Of a stretch of DNA of 64,000 nucleotides, positions 15,530-25,030 are shown piece by piece. Position 1 is the stretch's first letter; the number at the start of each line of letters is the position of its first letter. Source of the stretch: Prochlorococcus sp. AG-459-D04 (GTDB lineage Bacteria > Cyanobacteriota > Cyanobacteriia > PCC-6307 > Cyanobiaceae); the NCBI GenBank assembly GCA_003212035.1, contig QCRA01000001.1, positions 1 through 64,000 on the forward strand, written 5' to 3'. Position numbers and translations under genes: made by a program. A model generated the notes under the pieces. The model was given only the letters and a program-made list of their open reading frames with translations. It was not told where the DNA came from and made no database searches.

Positions 15530-15766
15530 TTAATTCCAAGGAGTGTTTATAAGTCCCCAGATATCGAAGAAGAAAAATAAAACTGCAATAACAACAAGAT
15601 CCCATGCTCTTTCCCTAAAAGCCCAAGGCGCAATAAAAACTTCCCCAAGCCCGTGAAGTGCTGCCCCTACAGGTAGATGATCAAGAACCAACAAACTGTG
15701 AGAGAGGATAAAAAGAAAGCTTGCGAAATATCTAAAAAAAACAAATTGCCAATTACTAGAACTCAT
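15530..15766 (-). CDS. Small multi-pass membrane protein
   Basis: A 78-residue protein with two or three hydrophobic segments, Trp/Phe-rich, with the segment APWAFRERAWDLVVIA. It resembles a conserved marine cyanobacterial membrane protein of unknown role. Starts at ATG. Paired with the small secreted protein downstream on the same strand. Confidence 0.65.
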   Translation of the reverse strand: MSSSNWQFVFFRYFASFLFILSHSLLVLDHLPVGAALHGLGEVFIAPWAFRERAWDLVVIAVLFFFFDIWGLINTPWN

Positions 15767-15894
15767 ACCTTTTAGATTTTTAAGAAATATACTTCAATGA
15801 TCAAAATAATGGTATAAATCGAGTTAAGAGATATTATTTTTGGTAGCCATAAATACGAATAAAGATATAAAGCTAAAGTAAAAATTATTAAAAG

Positions 15895-17337
15895 ATGAAA
15901 TATATGTTTTCAAGTTATCAGCCTAAAAATAGTTTTGATGAATACTTTAAGGATAATGTTAACTCTGCAAGAGAAATATTGATTCCACTTCTTTCGTCTT
16001 TAGATAATATGGGCCTTGAAGAATTAAACAGGAATCATTCTGCCGCAAAAAAATTATTACTAAGACATGGTGCAACTTTTAGATTAAACGATACTGGTTT
16101 AAAAGGTACTGAGAGAATATTACCTTTTGATCCACTTCCTAGAATAATAAGTAAAGATGATTGGGAAACTTTAGAAAAAGGACTAAAACAAAGGCTTGAG
16201 GCAATTGATTTATTCCTAGATGATATTTATAATTCTCAAAAAATAATTAATGATGGAATCATTCCGAGAGAGTTAATAGAGAGTTCAGAAGGTTGGAGAC
16301 CTCAGATGATAGGTTTCAAACCTCCACTAAATAAATGGTGTCAAATTTCAGGACTTGATTTAATAAGAGACAGAAATGGTGATTGGCATGTTTTAGAAGA
16401 TAATTTAAGGTGCCCTTCTGGGGTTGCTTATTTTTTAGAAAATAGATTAGTTATGAAAAATATTTTTCCTAATCTTTTCTCCGGAAGAATAGTAAAACCA
16501 ATTGATGAATATCCATCATATCTTTTAAAAACTCTTCAAGAACTTGCTTTTTGGACAGATACTCCCAAGATAGTTCTACTAACTCCAGGAATTTTTAATA
16601 GTGCTTATTTTGAACATAGTTATTTAGCACAAGAAATGGGCATCCAACTTGTTCAGGGTCATGACTTAGTTTGTAATGATGATTATGTATATTTAAAAAC
16701 TACTTCTGGATTAAAAAGAGTAGATGTCATTTACAGGCGAATTGATGATGATTTCTTAGATCCTCTTAAATTCAGAAAAGATTCCTGCCTTGGTGTTAGC
16801 GGATTACTGGATGTTTTTAAGGCAGGTCATGTTGCTTTAGCAAATGCTCCTGGGACTGGAATAGCAGATGACAAAATGATTTATTCTTTAGTTCCAAAAA
16901 TGATTAAATATTATCTTGATGAAGAAATTATTATTAAAAATGTAGAAACTTATATTTGTCATTACCAAAAGGATCGAGAATATGTTTTAGAAAATTTAGC
17001 AAAACTTGTTGTTAAGTCCGTCTCAGAGGCTGGGGGTTATGGAATGTTAATTGGCCCTCACTCAACAACAACTGAAATAGAAGAATTCGCTAAAAAAATT
17101 AAAAAAAATCCTAGAAATTTCATAGCACAACCAACATTAGAATTATCAACTGTGCCATCGTTATGTGATGGAGAGCTATATCCATGTCATGTTGATTTAA
17201 GACCATACATCTTGAGAGGGAAAGATACATGGGTTAGCCCAGGCGGGCTTACAAGGGTAGCATTAAAAAAAGGGTCATTAGTCGTCAATTCTTCTCAAGG
17301 TGGAGGATGCAAAGATACATGGGTTGTAGGTAATTAA
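15895..17337 (+). CDS. Circularly permuted ATP-grasp protein (DUF404/DUF407)
   Basis: A 480-residue member of the circularly permuted ATP-grasp family, predicted to form amide bonds with ATP. Segments include RDRNGDWHVLEDNLRCPSG, the substrate/Mg region VIYRRIDDDFLD, and ESGGYG-like EAGGYGMLIG with the C-terminal CHVDLRPYIL. It is the first of a three-gene set (with alpha-E and transglutaminase-like proteins) found together in many bacteria. Stop and next start are 1 bp apart, so translation is coupled. Substrate unknown; a peptide-ligase-type role is a published prediction. Confidence 0.88.
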   Translation: MKYMFSSYQPKNSFDEYFKDNVNSAREILIPLLSSLDNMGLEELNRNHSAAKKLLLRHGATFRLNDTGLKGTERILPFDPLPRIISKDDWETLEKGLKQRLEAIDLFLDDIYNSQKIINDGIIPRELIESSEGWRPQMIGFKPPLNKWCQISGLDLIRDRNGDWHVLEDNLRCPSGVAYFLENRLVMKNIFPNLFSGRIVKPIDEYPSYLLKTLQELAFWTDTPKIVLLTPGIFNSAYFEHSYLAQEMGIQLVQGHDLVCNDDYVYLKTTSGLKRVDVIYRRIDDDFLDPLKFRKDSCLGVSGLLDVFKAGHVALANAPGTGIADDKMIYSLVPKMIKYYLDEEIIIKNVETYICHYQKDREYVLENLAKLVVKSVSEAGGYGMLIGPHSTTTEIEEFAKKIKKNPRNFIAQPTLELSTVPSLCDGELYPCHVDLRPYILRGKDTWVSPGGLTRVALKKGSLVVNSSQGGGCKDTWVVGN

Positions 17338-17338
17338 T

Positions 17339-18280
17339 ATGCTTTTAAGTCGCGTAGCAGAATCACTTTATTGGATCAATCGTTATTTAGAACGTGCTGA
17401 AAACATATCTCGTTTCGTGGAAGTAAGTGAAGCAATGTCATTAGATTGTCCACCAGGAAGTGCAGAACCTTGGCTCCCGTTAATTGAGGCTTCAAGTGAT
17501 AGAGAATTTTTTGATAAAAGATTCCCAGAAAAACAACCTGATGACGTTATTAATTTTTTAATAAGAGATCGTTTAAATCCAAACAGTATTATTTCTTGCA
17601 TTCAAATGGCAAGAGAAAATGCAAGACAAATCAGAGATGTAATGACCACGGAGATGTGGGAACAGATTAATATCTTATATTGGAATATGCAAGAAGGAGA
17701 GGCAATTTGGAATAAACCAAGACAAGAACAATTAAGTGAAATAAGGAGGGAATGTCAGCTATTTTATGGAATTACAGATGCGACTCTTAGCAAAGACCTT
17801 GCTTGGAGATTTAGCATTCTTGGAAGATTAATTGAGAGAGCGGACAAAACATCAAGAATTTTAGATGTCAAATATTATTTACTTCTACCCAGTTTAGATG
17901 AACTTGGAGGAGTTCTTGATGAGCTGCAATGGATTGCTCTTTTACGTTCAGCTGGAGCCTATCAAATGTTTAGGAAAGCAGTACAAAATTCTATAAAGCC
18001 TAATTCAGTTGCTAGATTTCTTTTACTTGATCCAATTTTCCCGAGATCAGTAAGATACTGTCTTGATGGAATAAGTAATACACTTAAAAGTATAGATACC
18101 TCTCCATCTACTGAAAATCCTTCAGAATTAGAATGCATGAGAGGTTTGCTTAAAGCAAAGTGGAGTTATATCAGAATTGAAGATATAATCAATCATGGTT
18201 TACATGAAGCAATCGATTCATTGCAAATGGATTTAAATAAATTAAATGATCTCATTCAAGAAAAATATTTTAATAATTAA
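17339..18280 (+). CDS. Alpha-E domain protein (DUF403)
   Basis: A 313-residue all-alpha protein of the alpha-E family. The N-terminus LLSRVAESLYWINRYLERAEN is the family hallmark, with acidic residues in a helical bundle (RENARQIRDVMTTEMWE). It always travels with the ATP-grasp and transglutaminase-like genes on either side, 1 bp and 11 bp away here. Probably a partner or substrate-holding subunit; no reaction is established. Confidence 0.87.
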   Translation: MLLSRVAESLYWINRYLERAENISRFVEVSEAMSLDCPPGSAEPWLPLIEASSDREFFDKRFPEKQPDDVINFLIRDRLNPNSIISCIQMARENARQIRDVMTTEMWEQINILYWNMQEGEAIWNKPRQEQLSEIRRECQLFYGITDATLSKDLAWRFSILGRLIERADKTSRILDVKYYLLLPSLDELGGVLDELQWIALLRSAGAYQMFRKAVQNSIKPNSVARFLLLDPIFPRSVRYCLDGISNTLKSIDTSPSTENPSELECMRGLLKAKWSYIRIEDIINHGLHEAIDSLQMDLNKLNDLIQEKYFNN

Positions 18281-18291
18281 AAAGCTTTTTA

Positions 18292-19149
18292 ATGAGAATT
18301 AAATACATTCACAAACTTGAATATAAATACGAAGACCCTGTTCAATTAGGCGAGCATAGATTATGTATAAAGCCAAGGTCAAATGGATTCCAGAAACTAA
18401 AGAATTTTGAATTAAAAATAACCCCAGAACCAGAAATTATTTATCCTTTACTTGCTGCCAGCGGAGAAGAGATTAATAGAATCAGATTTAATGGATTAAC
18501 AGATAATTTAATAATTGAATCAATCAGCGATGTTGAAACTATTAAACATCCAAACATAATTGATGGGATTAAAAATAGAGATTTAACATTACCTTTTTGT
18601 AGAAGCATTATTAACAGAGATTTACAGGGAGCATTGGAGGGTTGGATGCCTAATGGACAACACGACCCCTCTGCCGTAGAACTTGCCCAAGAAGCCTTAG
18701 CCGGAAGCATTAATAACGCATTATCATTTACTTACCAGCTAATAGAGATTATTCAAGATCGGGTTAAATATACCAAAAGGCATACGGGTCCAGCATGGCC
18801 GGCTAGCAGAACACTTAGAGAACGTATAGGTTCATGCAGAGATTTAGCAATGCTGATGGTTGAAGCTTGCAGATCTATAGGTATTCCAAGTAGGTTTGTA
18901 AGTGGTTATCATTTTGAAGATCCGTTACCGTCTGAGTTGGATTTACATGCATGGGCTGAATTATATATTCCAGGTGCTGGTTGGAGAGGTTTTGATCCAA
19001 GCGGGAAAGGATTAATAGATGAAAGATATTTAACATTGGTATCCTCTTCCAAATCGAACTTAACCTCTGTAATTACAGGAAACTTTATAGGAAAAAATAA
19101 TCTAGAAAATACTTTATCCTGGGAAATCAAACCTCTTGAAATTAAATAA
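18292..19149 (+). CDS. Transglutaminase-like protease
   Basis: A 285-residue protein. The N-terminal beta-rich domain (RIKYIHKLEYKYEDPV) precedes a transglutaminase-fold peptidase with the Cys-His-Asp triad in GSCRDLAML, DLHAWAELY and GFDPSGK. In this three-gene set it is thought to cleave what the ATP-grasp enzyme makes. No signal peptide, so cytoplasmic. Third gene of the operon. Confidence 0.9.
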   Translation: MRIKYIHKLEYKYEDPVQLGEHRLCIKPRSNGFQKLKNFELKITPEPEIIYPLLAASGEEINRIRFNGLTDNLIIESISDVETIKHPNIIDGIKNRDLTLPFCRSIINRDLQGALEGWMPNGQHDPSAVELAQEALAGSINNALSFTYQLIEIIQDRVKYTKRHTGPAWPASRTLRERIGSCRDLAMLMVEACRSIGIPSRFVSGYHFEDPLPSELDLHAWAELYIPGAGWRGFDPSGKGLIDERYLTLVSSSKSNLTSVITGNFIGKNNLENTLSWEIKPLEIK

Positions 19150-19318
19150 TCACTAAATTTTTAATCTTTTAAAACAACAAAATAAATAAAAATACGTTTC
19201 TTTTTTAGTGTTAATTGATACGTTCTTATAGAAATTTATCTGTTTTCATTTGTTTAATATTTAAATAAAATTGAACTCAAGTTTAGAAATTCCAGCTATC
19301 AAATCAAACAAATCAAAA

Positions 19319-19792
19319 ATGTTTGAATTGATAAGTTATGAAAAATTTCGCGATACAAAAGATGTTAGATTTTTTGACATTAGTATTAATGAATCAAATT
19401 ATAGAGATCTAGTTATTCACAGTGGTCCTGCGATTAGTCCGCCAAATGATCACGAATTTAATAATTGGCAATTTTACATCCATCACAATCAAGAAGATAA
19501 TCTATTGGCTATCTCTGGAGGAAGAACATTTTTTCTTGTCAATTTTGGTTGGGATTATCCTTTTTATAAAGTTAGATTAGAATCTTGCGGATATATTCTA
19601 AGAATACCTAGAGGAACTTTTCATAGATCAGTATCTGACGGAAACGGTTCCATAGTTTTAAATCAAGCCATAAGAGATAAAAACGGTACGGTTGAATCTG
19701 AATTCAAGGTTACGAATAGCAAAGATAATAAAAGACTTCTAGATTGTATAACTAATCTGGAACCTAAATTTAAAATTTATAGTGTTAAATAA
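19319..19792 (+). CDS. Cupin-like protein, hypothetical
   Basis: A 157-residue protein with a single cupin-like beta-barrel: INNWQFYIHHN-type first motif region, LLAISGGRTFFLVNF, and the closing motif LRIPRGTFHRSVS. Two His in IHHN could bind metal. I use ATG 19319; an in-frame TTG at 19271 would add 16 residues. It follows the ATP-grasp trio after 169 bp and may be separate. Function unknown. Confidence 0.6.
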   Translation: MFELISYEKFRDTKDVRFFDISINESNYRDLVIHSGPAISPPNDHEFNNWQFYIHHNQEDNLLAISGGRTFFLVNFGWDYPFYKVRLESCGYILRIPRGTFHRSVSDGNGSIVLNQAIRDKNGTVESEFKVTNSKDNKRLLDCITNLEPKFKIYSVK

Positions 19793-19857
19793 TCTTAAAA
19801 AGGCGTTTCAAATATATATTTCAATTTTAAAACTTATCTAATTGTTATAAAATAATA

Positions 19858-20394
19858 ATGTTCAAAATAATTAGTATGAAATCTTTTAAGTTTTTAAGAT
19901 ATTTTTTATGCATAACTTTTTCTTTCTTAGTTTTATCCTCTCCAGTTTTCGCAGGAGCAAATGTAGCTGTTAAGGGCGAGGGAGATGAAGTTCCAAGTTA
20001 TGTGAGATCTAATATTACAGGATATAATTTCCATGGAGAGGATCTTCATTTGTCTTCTATAGCTGGAGCAGTTGCAAGAGACGCAGATTTTAGTGACGTT
20101 GATTTACATGGGACAACCTTAACCCTATCTGATCTAAAAGGATCTAATTTAAATGGAATTGACCTAACCGATACTCTTTCGGATCGAGTTAACTTCCAAA
20201 AAACAGATCTTAGAAATGCTGTTTTAATAAATATGATAGCCTCAGGTAGTAGTTTTGCAGGAGCTCAAATAGAAGGTGCAGATTTTTCTTACGCTATTCT
20301 TGACAGTGAAGATCAAAGAAATCTTTGTGAAATAGCTGATGGTATCAATCCAAAAACAGGCGTTTCAACAAGAGAAAGTCTTGAGTGTAAATAG
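19858..20394 (+). CDS. Exported pentapeptide-repeat protein
   Basis: A 178-residue protein with a signal peptide ending near SPVFAGA, for the thylakoid lumen or periplasm. The mature part has pentapeptide repeats (A[DN]LXX type: [36 protein letters not shown]) forming a right-handed quadrilateral helix, then a C-terminal Cys-containing cap (RNLCEIADG). Similar lumenal proteins are common in cyanobacteria; no exact role known. An internal ATG six codons in is also possible. Confidence 0.85.
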   Translation: MFKIISMKSFKFLRYFLCITFSFLVLSSPVFAGANVAVKGEGDEVPSYVRSNITGYNFHGEDLHLSSIAGAVARDADFSDVDLHGTTLTLSDLKGSNLNGIDLTDTLSDRVNFQKTDLRNAVLINMIASGSSFAGAQIEGADFSYAILDSEDQRNLCEIADGINPKTGVSTRESLECK

Positions 20395-20404
20395 AAATTA
20401 AAAA

Positions 20405-20758
20405 TTATAAGTAAACTTTTTTCCCATTATTAAATTTAAAAATTCTTTGTTCATCATCTTGAAATATCATTTCACCATTTAACTTGGATTTCTTAAATTT
20501 TGAAAGTCTTGCTCTATGTATATTTGATTTTCTATTTATATTATCTTCGTTATCATAGGCTCCAATATAAATATTTATATTGGGATTTGAAAAGGTTTTT
20601 TCTTCCTCTCTTAAAAAAATTCTGTCAATATTTGTTTGCGGGCTCTGAAGTTTATTTTTAAATTTATCTAATTTTAAATTCTTTGTTTTTTTAGAACTAA
20701 TTTTTTTGTAGCCAAAAAAAATAACTCCTAAAATTAGAAAAACTAAAAATAAATTCAT
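20405..20758 (-). CDS. Small membrane-anchored hypothetical protein
   Basis: A 117-residue protein with an N-terminal membrane anchor (residues 2-17) and a Lys-rich soluble domain on the other side. Its start overlaps the stop of the upstream gene in TAATG, so the two are translationally coupled. No family recognised. Convergent with the pentapeptide gene. Confidence 0.55.
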   Translation of the reverse strand: MNLFLVFLILGVIFFGYKKISSKKTKNLKLDKFKNKLQSPQTNIDRIFLREEEKTFSNPNINIYIGAYDNEDNINRKSNIHRARLSKFKKSKLNGEMIFQDDEQRIFKFNNGKKVYL

Positions 20759-20949
20759 TACTTAATTTTTATTTTTATATCTACGCCTAAGTTACTTTTA
20801 GTAGTTAATATTTCTTTTTTTATGATTCCATAGGTAAAAATTTTAGATAAAGTTTTTAAAGATTTAAAAACTAAAAAAACAGTAAATAAAAAGAAAACAA
20901 TAATGTTTTCTACGAGAAGATTTTTATTTTTATTATCTAAATTGCTCAT
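20758..20949 (-). CDS. Small membrane hypothetical protein
   Basis: A 63-residue protein with one hydrophobic segment (about residues 12-28) and a basic tail. Its stop overlaps the start of the next gene (TAATG). It follows the PfkB kinase gene by 16 bp on the same strand and so is probably in that operon. No family recognised. Confidence 0.5.
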   Translation of the reverse strand: MSNLDNKNKNLLVENIIVFFLFTVFLVFKSLKTLSKIFTYGIIKKEILTTKSNLGVDIKIKIK

Positions 20950-20965
20950 ATAAGTCTTAAATTAA

Positions 20966-21835
20966 TTATTTTTCATCACTATTTGCATATGGGCCGAAAA
21001 ATTCACTGGCTTCTCTTCCCATTACTTTAGCAAGATTTAAACTTTTATCTATATCCCATTTAGATGCCATTCCATAAAGAATTCCAGCAGCAAAAGAATC
21101 GCCACATCCATAAGAATCTACCATTAATTTTTTGTTTTTAAGAGCCTTATATCTTCCTCCTGGGAATAGTATGCCTCCCTTCTCTCCCTCTGTTTTAATG
21201 GTATATTTGGGTTTTAATAATAATTCAGAAAAAGAAAAAACTTCCCCGGGATCAAGATTACTGCCTATTAATCCATCTAAAAGAACATTTGATTCATTAA
21301 TTGTATTTAATCCCACCCTTGGTGTTGTACAAAGTACTGAAGCTGATCTAGCCATTTTAAAAATTTCCGAATCAGATGCAGTAATAAAAATTCCGTCCAT
21401 TTTTTTTAAAATGTTCCATTCTAACTTATCTTTATGAGTTGGAGCTAACCTTTCTCCAATAACTGTTATTGCTCTTTCACCTTGAGAGTCAATTAAACTA
21501 AATCCTCTTCTAGTTGGTTTATTACGCCAAGCTACATGCAAATTAATTCCCATATTTGAGAGAATCTTGAAACACTTATCTCCATAATCATCATTACCTA
21601 ATGACGTAAAAAAATGAACTTGGTTTAAAGATAAATCAGAAAGTATTTTCGCGATAATAGAGCCACCGCCAGCTGGATACTCAAGGGAATTCTCTGAATG
21701 AGAAATGACTCCAGGTTTTGGTAATTGATCGACCTTTAGGAAATTTATCCACTCAACATGTCCAACAACAGCAAAATTTAAATTTCCTTTTTTAAATTTA
21801 TAGTCTTCAACTTTATTATTCTTTTCAACAACCAT
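20966..21835 (-). CDS. PfkB-family sugar kinase
   Basis: A 289-residue ribokinase/PfkB-family kinase that phosphorylates a sugar or nucleoside with ATP. Seen: the N-terminal GHVEWINF strand, the Gly pair in PAGGGSIIAKI, and the anion-hole and catalytic base motif YGCGDSFAAGILYG. Length is normal. Substrate cannot be told from sequence. It heads an operon with two small membrane-protein genes. Confidence 0.85.
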   Translation of the reverse strand: MVVEKNNKVEDYKFKKGNLNFAVVGHVEWINFLKVDQLPKPGVISHSENSLEYPAGGGSIIAKILSDLSLNQVHFFTSLGNDDYGDKCFKILSNMGINLHVAWRNKPTRRGFSLIDSQGERAITVIGERLAPTHKDKLEWNILKKMDGIFITASDSEIFKMARSASVLCTTPRVGLNTINESNVLLDGLIGSNLDPGEVFSFSELLLKPKYTIKTEGEKGGILFPGGRYKALKNKKLMVDSYGCGDSFAAGILYGMASKWDIDKSLNLAKVMGREASEFFGPYANSDEK

Positions 21836-21876
21836 AAGCTTTTAAATACTATTATTAAAAGAAATATTTTTGACCA

Positions 21877-22248
21877 GTGAATTCATTTAACATTTTAAAA
21901 GATAATAAAAAAATACTATCTTATCTTTACCTTTTTCTATCAATTTTAGGTGCTGTCCTGCCAATGATGGCAAATTTCGAATTTGCTAAGGAATATGGCA
22001 ACAGCTTTGATATAAATAACTTCATTTCTTTAGCGAATGCAAATCCTGCAGCTCAGTCAATTTCAAGAGACTTATTAGTAGGTGCAAGCGCTATTTTTAT
22101 ATGGATAGTAAATGAATCAAAAAAACTAAACATGAAGAATATGTGGATTGTATACATTGGAACTTTTCTTATAGCCTTCGCATTCTCTGCACCTTTTTTC
22201 TTATTTCTAAGAGAGAGAAGAATTATAGAATTAGAAAAGATTAATTAA
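21877..22248 (+). CDS. DUF2834 membrane protein
   Basis: A 123-residue membrane protein with three hydrophobic segments and the DUF2834 pattern (LGAVLPMM, SRDLLVGASAIFIWI, FAFSAPFFLFLRER). Role unknown. It starts at GTG 21877; no suitable ATG exists upstream. It is divergent from the PfkB gene and overlaps the MFS gene end by 4 bp. Confidence 0.75.
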   Translation: MNSFNILKDNKKILSYLYLFLSILGAVLPMMANFEFAKEYGNSFDINNFISLANANPAAQSISRDLLVGASAIFIWIVNESKKLNMKNMWIVYIGTFLIAFAFSAPFFLFLRERRIIELEKIN

Positions 22249-23477
22249 AATAATCTCTTAAATAGAATTGCGAATACAATAAAGCAACAACATGAAATTG
22301 AAAGCCAGATTATTGAAGCATAACCAAATAGATCTAATATACGTCCTGAAATAAATGGTCCAAAAAAATAACCCATAGCGAAACATTGTGATAGTAGAGC
22401 AAGTGCTAAACCTTTTTTATTTGAAGGAGCTATTCTGAAAACAACATCTGTTGATGTTGGAAGAAATGAAGCAGTCCCTAAACTTACTAAAATCAATGAA
22501 AAAGAAATCAAATAAAACGATGGTATTATATTTAAGTAACTTGAAATAAATAATAAAAATGAAGCGAATGAGAAATTTATTAAACTAAATTTCAAGCCAA
22601 ATAATCTTTCTTTCCTAGATATCCAAGAACCGACAGGCCATTGTAAAAACAACAATAAGATTAACTGAATAGAAATTATAAGACTAATAATTTCTTTGCT
22701 TAATGCATTACGATATACTCCACCTTTAACAAGATCCAGAGGTAAAGTTACTTGAATCAAAGCTAAAGAAGTAGTTATCAATAAAATAGATAAAATTATT
22801 ATTGTTGAATTTTTATTCCATTTCAATTGTCCCTCATTAATTGGATCTACAGATCTTTTTTGGAAATTTTCTAAGTTTCCTCTAATAGAAGAATTATTTC
22901 TAGATATTAAAAATGTAATAACTATCATGCAAAATATATCATTAATAAAAATTGATTTAGTATACAAAAAATTCGTCATATAACCCCCTATGAATACTCC
23001 TAGAAATATTCCTAAAGCCTCAGAACTTCTAACAAGAGCATAAGCTTTGCGTGTTTCGATAGGATGGCAAAAATAAGGCACCCCGAACTCGGCAGCAGGC
23101 CAATAAATTCCTGCAGCAGCCCCAACAAATGATTGTCCAATTATGTACAAAAAGGTATCTCTTGAAAAAATGAGGCATAAGCTTGCAGCAATACTTAGGA
23201 TTGAAGAAGTAACTATTGGAAATTGTATTTTCCCAGTTTTATTAAGATAATTACCTGTAAAGAGTCTTGTTACGGTTCCAATTATTGCTGAAATGGTAAA
23301 CCCCAAGCCAATATCTGTTGCCGATAATCCTATGTTATTAAAAATAAGTGATGTTAAATAAATAACACCTCCTGCTCCAAATGCAGCGTAAAATCTTATC
23401 TTGGTTATTAACCTCAAATGATATGGAAATTTAATCCACCAATTTTTGCTAATTTGTAAACTATTTAGACTAATCAC
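22245..23477 (-). CDS. MFS transporter
   Basis: A 410-residue major facilitator with about 12 hydrophobic segments and the A-motif-like loops GNYLNKTGK and GSWISRKERL. Substrate unknown. It starts at GTG 23477, only two bases from the GTG of the divergent hydrolase gene, so its promoter must lie within that gene. It overlaps the DUF2834 gene at its 3' end. Confidence 0.82.
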   Translation of the reverse strand: MISLNSLQISKNWWIKFPYHLRLITKIRFYAAFGAGGVIYLTSLIFNNIGLSATDIGLGFTISAIIGTVTRLFTGNYLNKTGKIQFPIVTSSILSIAASLCLIFSRDTFLYIIGQSFVGAAAGIYWPAAEFGVPYFCHPIETRKAYALVRSSEALGIFLGVFIGGYMTNFLYTKSIFINDIFCMIVITFLISRNNSSIRGNLENFQKRSVDPINEGQLKWNKNSTIIILSILLITTSLALIQVTLPLDLVKGGVYRNALSKEIISLIISIQLILLLFLQWPVGSWISRKERLFGLKFSLINFSFASFLLFISSYLNIIPSFYLISFSLILVSLGTASFLPTSTDVVFRIAPSNKKGLALALLSQCFAMGYFFGPFISGRILDLFGYASIIWLSISCCCFIVFAILFKRLF

Positions 23478-23479
23478 AA

Positions 23480-25030
23480 GTGAAACACATTTTTATAATT
23501 TTTTTTAGTTTTTGTGGTTTATTTTTTAATAATGGTATAAAGGCTGCTGAAAAGATAAATATTAAATTTGAAGAGATGGAAATCCCTCTTACTATAGAAC
23601 AATTATCAAAATTAGAAAAATACAAAGATGATTCAACAGAATTAATAGATTGGTTAAAACAAAATGGATTAATAAGAGTATTTGAATTATCAAAATTTTT
23701 AGAATTTCCAGTTTTCAAGGAAGAGGGGTTAAATAGAGAAATATTAAGAAGTTGGATAGGGCGTAAAATTCTTACAGAATTAAGCAAAAGCATTAAAGTT
23801 CCAAATGACGATAATGGAACAGAAATTTATAACACTATAGAAAATTTATTAGATCAAAAAAAAGAAGTTTCAACTTTAGAAATCATAAAGGCATTACCAT
23901 CAGAACAAATTTCACTAGATATTGATAATTTAATTTTAATAATTTCATCTTGGAAAAATGAATTATCAATGCAACAAGAACTTTTATCCAAATTAAATAG
24001 ACTTAAAAGAACGAACCACAATGTCTTTAAAAATACTGAAAAAAAATCAACTCAAGATCTAACAAAAATTGATAAAAAAATTTATGCCCCTCACCGAGTG
24101 AAACCTTTTGAAATTGAAATATGGAAAAGCAATAAAACAAATGATGCTAAAGAACTAATAATTTTTATGCCAGGACTTGGAGGCGAAATTAATAATTTCA
24201 AATGGATAGGCAACGAATTGGCTAAAAGAGGTTGGCCAATATTATTCATAGATCACAGAGGGAGTAATTTAGAATCATTCATAGAAGTTGTCGAAGGTAA
24301 GGAAACAATACCGGGAAGTGCAGACTTTTTCTTATACAGAATTAAAGATTTAGATGCTGTATTAAAAGCTCATAAAAATGGAGAATTTGGTTTACCTAAT
24401 GATTCTTATATTTTAATGGGGCATTCACTTGGTGCTTTAATAGCACTTTTATATGAAGGCAATAAACCTACGGATCAACTAGTGGACAAATGTGATTCGG
24501 CATTAAAAGACTTTGCGGTAACAAATTTATCTAAATTACTTCAATGTCAGTTGAGCGAAATACCATTCCCTAAGAAAAATAACACTAATAAGGCCAGTGC
24601 GATTATAGGTTTTAATTCATTTGGCAGTTTAGTATGGCCAAAAGAGAATAGTGCAGGCATTAGAACACCCACTCTTCTAATAGGTGGCACGTTTGACCTT
24701 ATTACACCATTAATGAATGAACAATTTAGAGTTTTTTCTGCTTTAAATAATCCTTCAAACAGATTTCTAATTATTGAAGGAGCAAGTCATTTCTCTCCAA
24801 TAAGAATTAATAAAAGCTACGAAGAAAATAATGATATCTTCAAAATAAGTGAATCTTTTATTGGTTCAGAGCCAATATTAGTACAAGATTTATCTACGAA
24901 ATTTATAGTTGAATTTTTAAAAAATATTAAAGACCAAAAGGTCCCTAGACTAGTTAAAAACCAAAGAGATTTGGGACTTGATTTCCATCTTTTAGACCTT
25001 GAAACAATAAAAGAAATTTCCGAAAATTAG
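23480..25030 (+). CDS. Exported alpha/beta hydrolase (DUF1400-type)
   Basis: A 516-residue protein with a signal peptide (residues 1-22), an N-terminal helical DUF1400-like domain of about 150 residues, then an alpha/beta hydrolase. The nucleophile elbow is GHSLGA, the acid is likely Asp in GGTFDLITP, and the catalytic His is in EGASHFSP; the oxyanion region is MPGLGGEINNF. Cyanobacterial members are predicted lipases or dienelactone-type hydrolases; substrate unknown. GTG start supported by the signal peptide. Its end overlaps the ABC permease gene by 4 bp. Confidence 0.83.
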   Translation: MKHIFIIFFSFCGLFFNNGIKAAEKINIKFEEMEIPLTIEQLSKLEKYKDDSTELIDWLKQNGLIRVFELSKFLEFPVFKEEGLNREILRSWIGRKILTELSKSIKVPNDDNGTEIYNTIENLLDQKKEVSTLEIIKALPSEQISLDIDNLILIISSWKNELSMQQELLSKLNRLKRTNHNVFKNTEKKSTQDLTKIDKKIYAPHRVKPFEIEIWKSNKTNDAKELIIFMPGLGGEINNFKWIGNELAKRGWPILFIDHRGSNLESFIEVVEGKETIPGSADFFLYRIKDLDAVLKAHKNGEFGLPNDSYILMGHSLGALIALLYEGNKPTDQLVDKCDSALKDFAVTNLSKLLQCQLSEIPFPKKNNTNKASAIIGFNSFGSLVWPKENSAGIRTPTLLIGGTFDLITPLMNEQFRVFSALNNPSNRFLIIEGASHFSPIRINKSYEENNDIFKISESFIGSEPILVQDLSTKFIVEFLKNIKDQKVPRLVKNQRDLGLDFHLLDLETIKEISEN

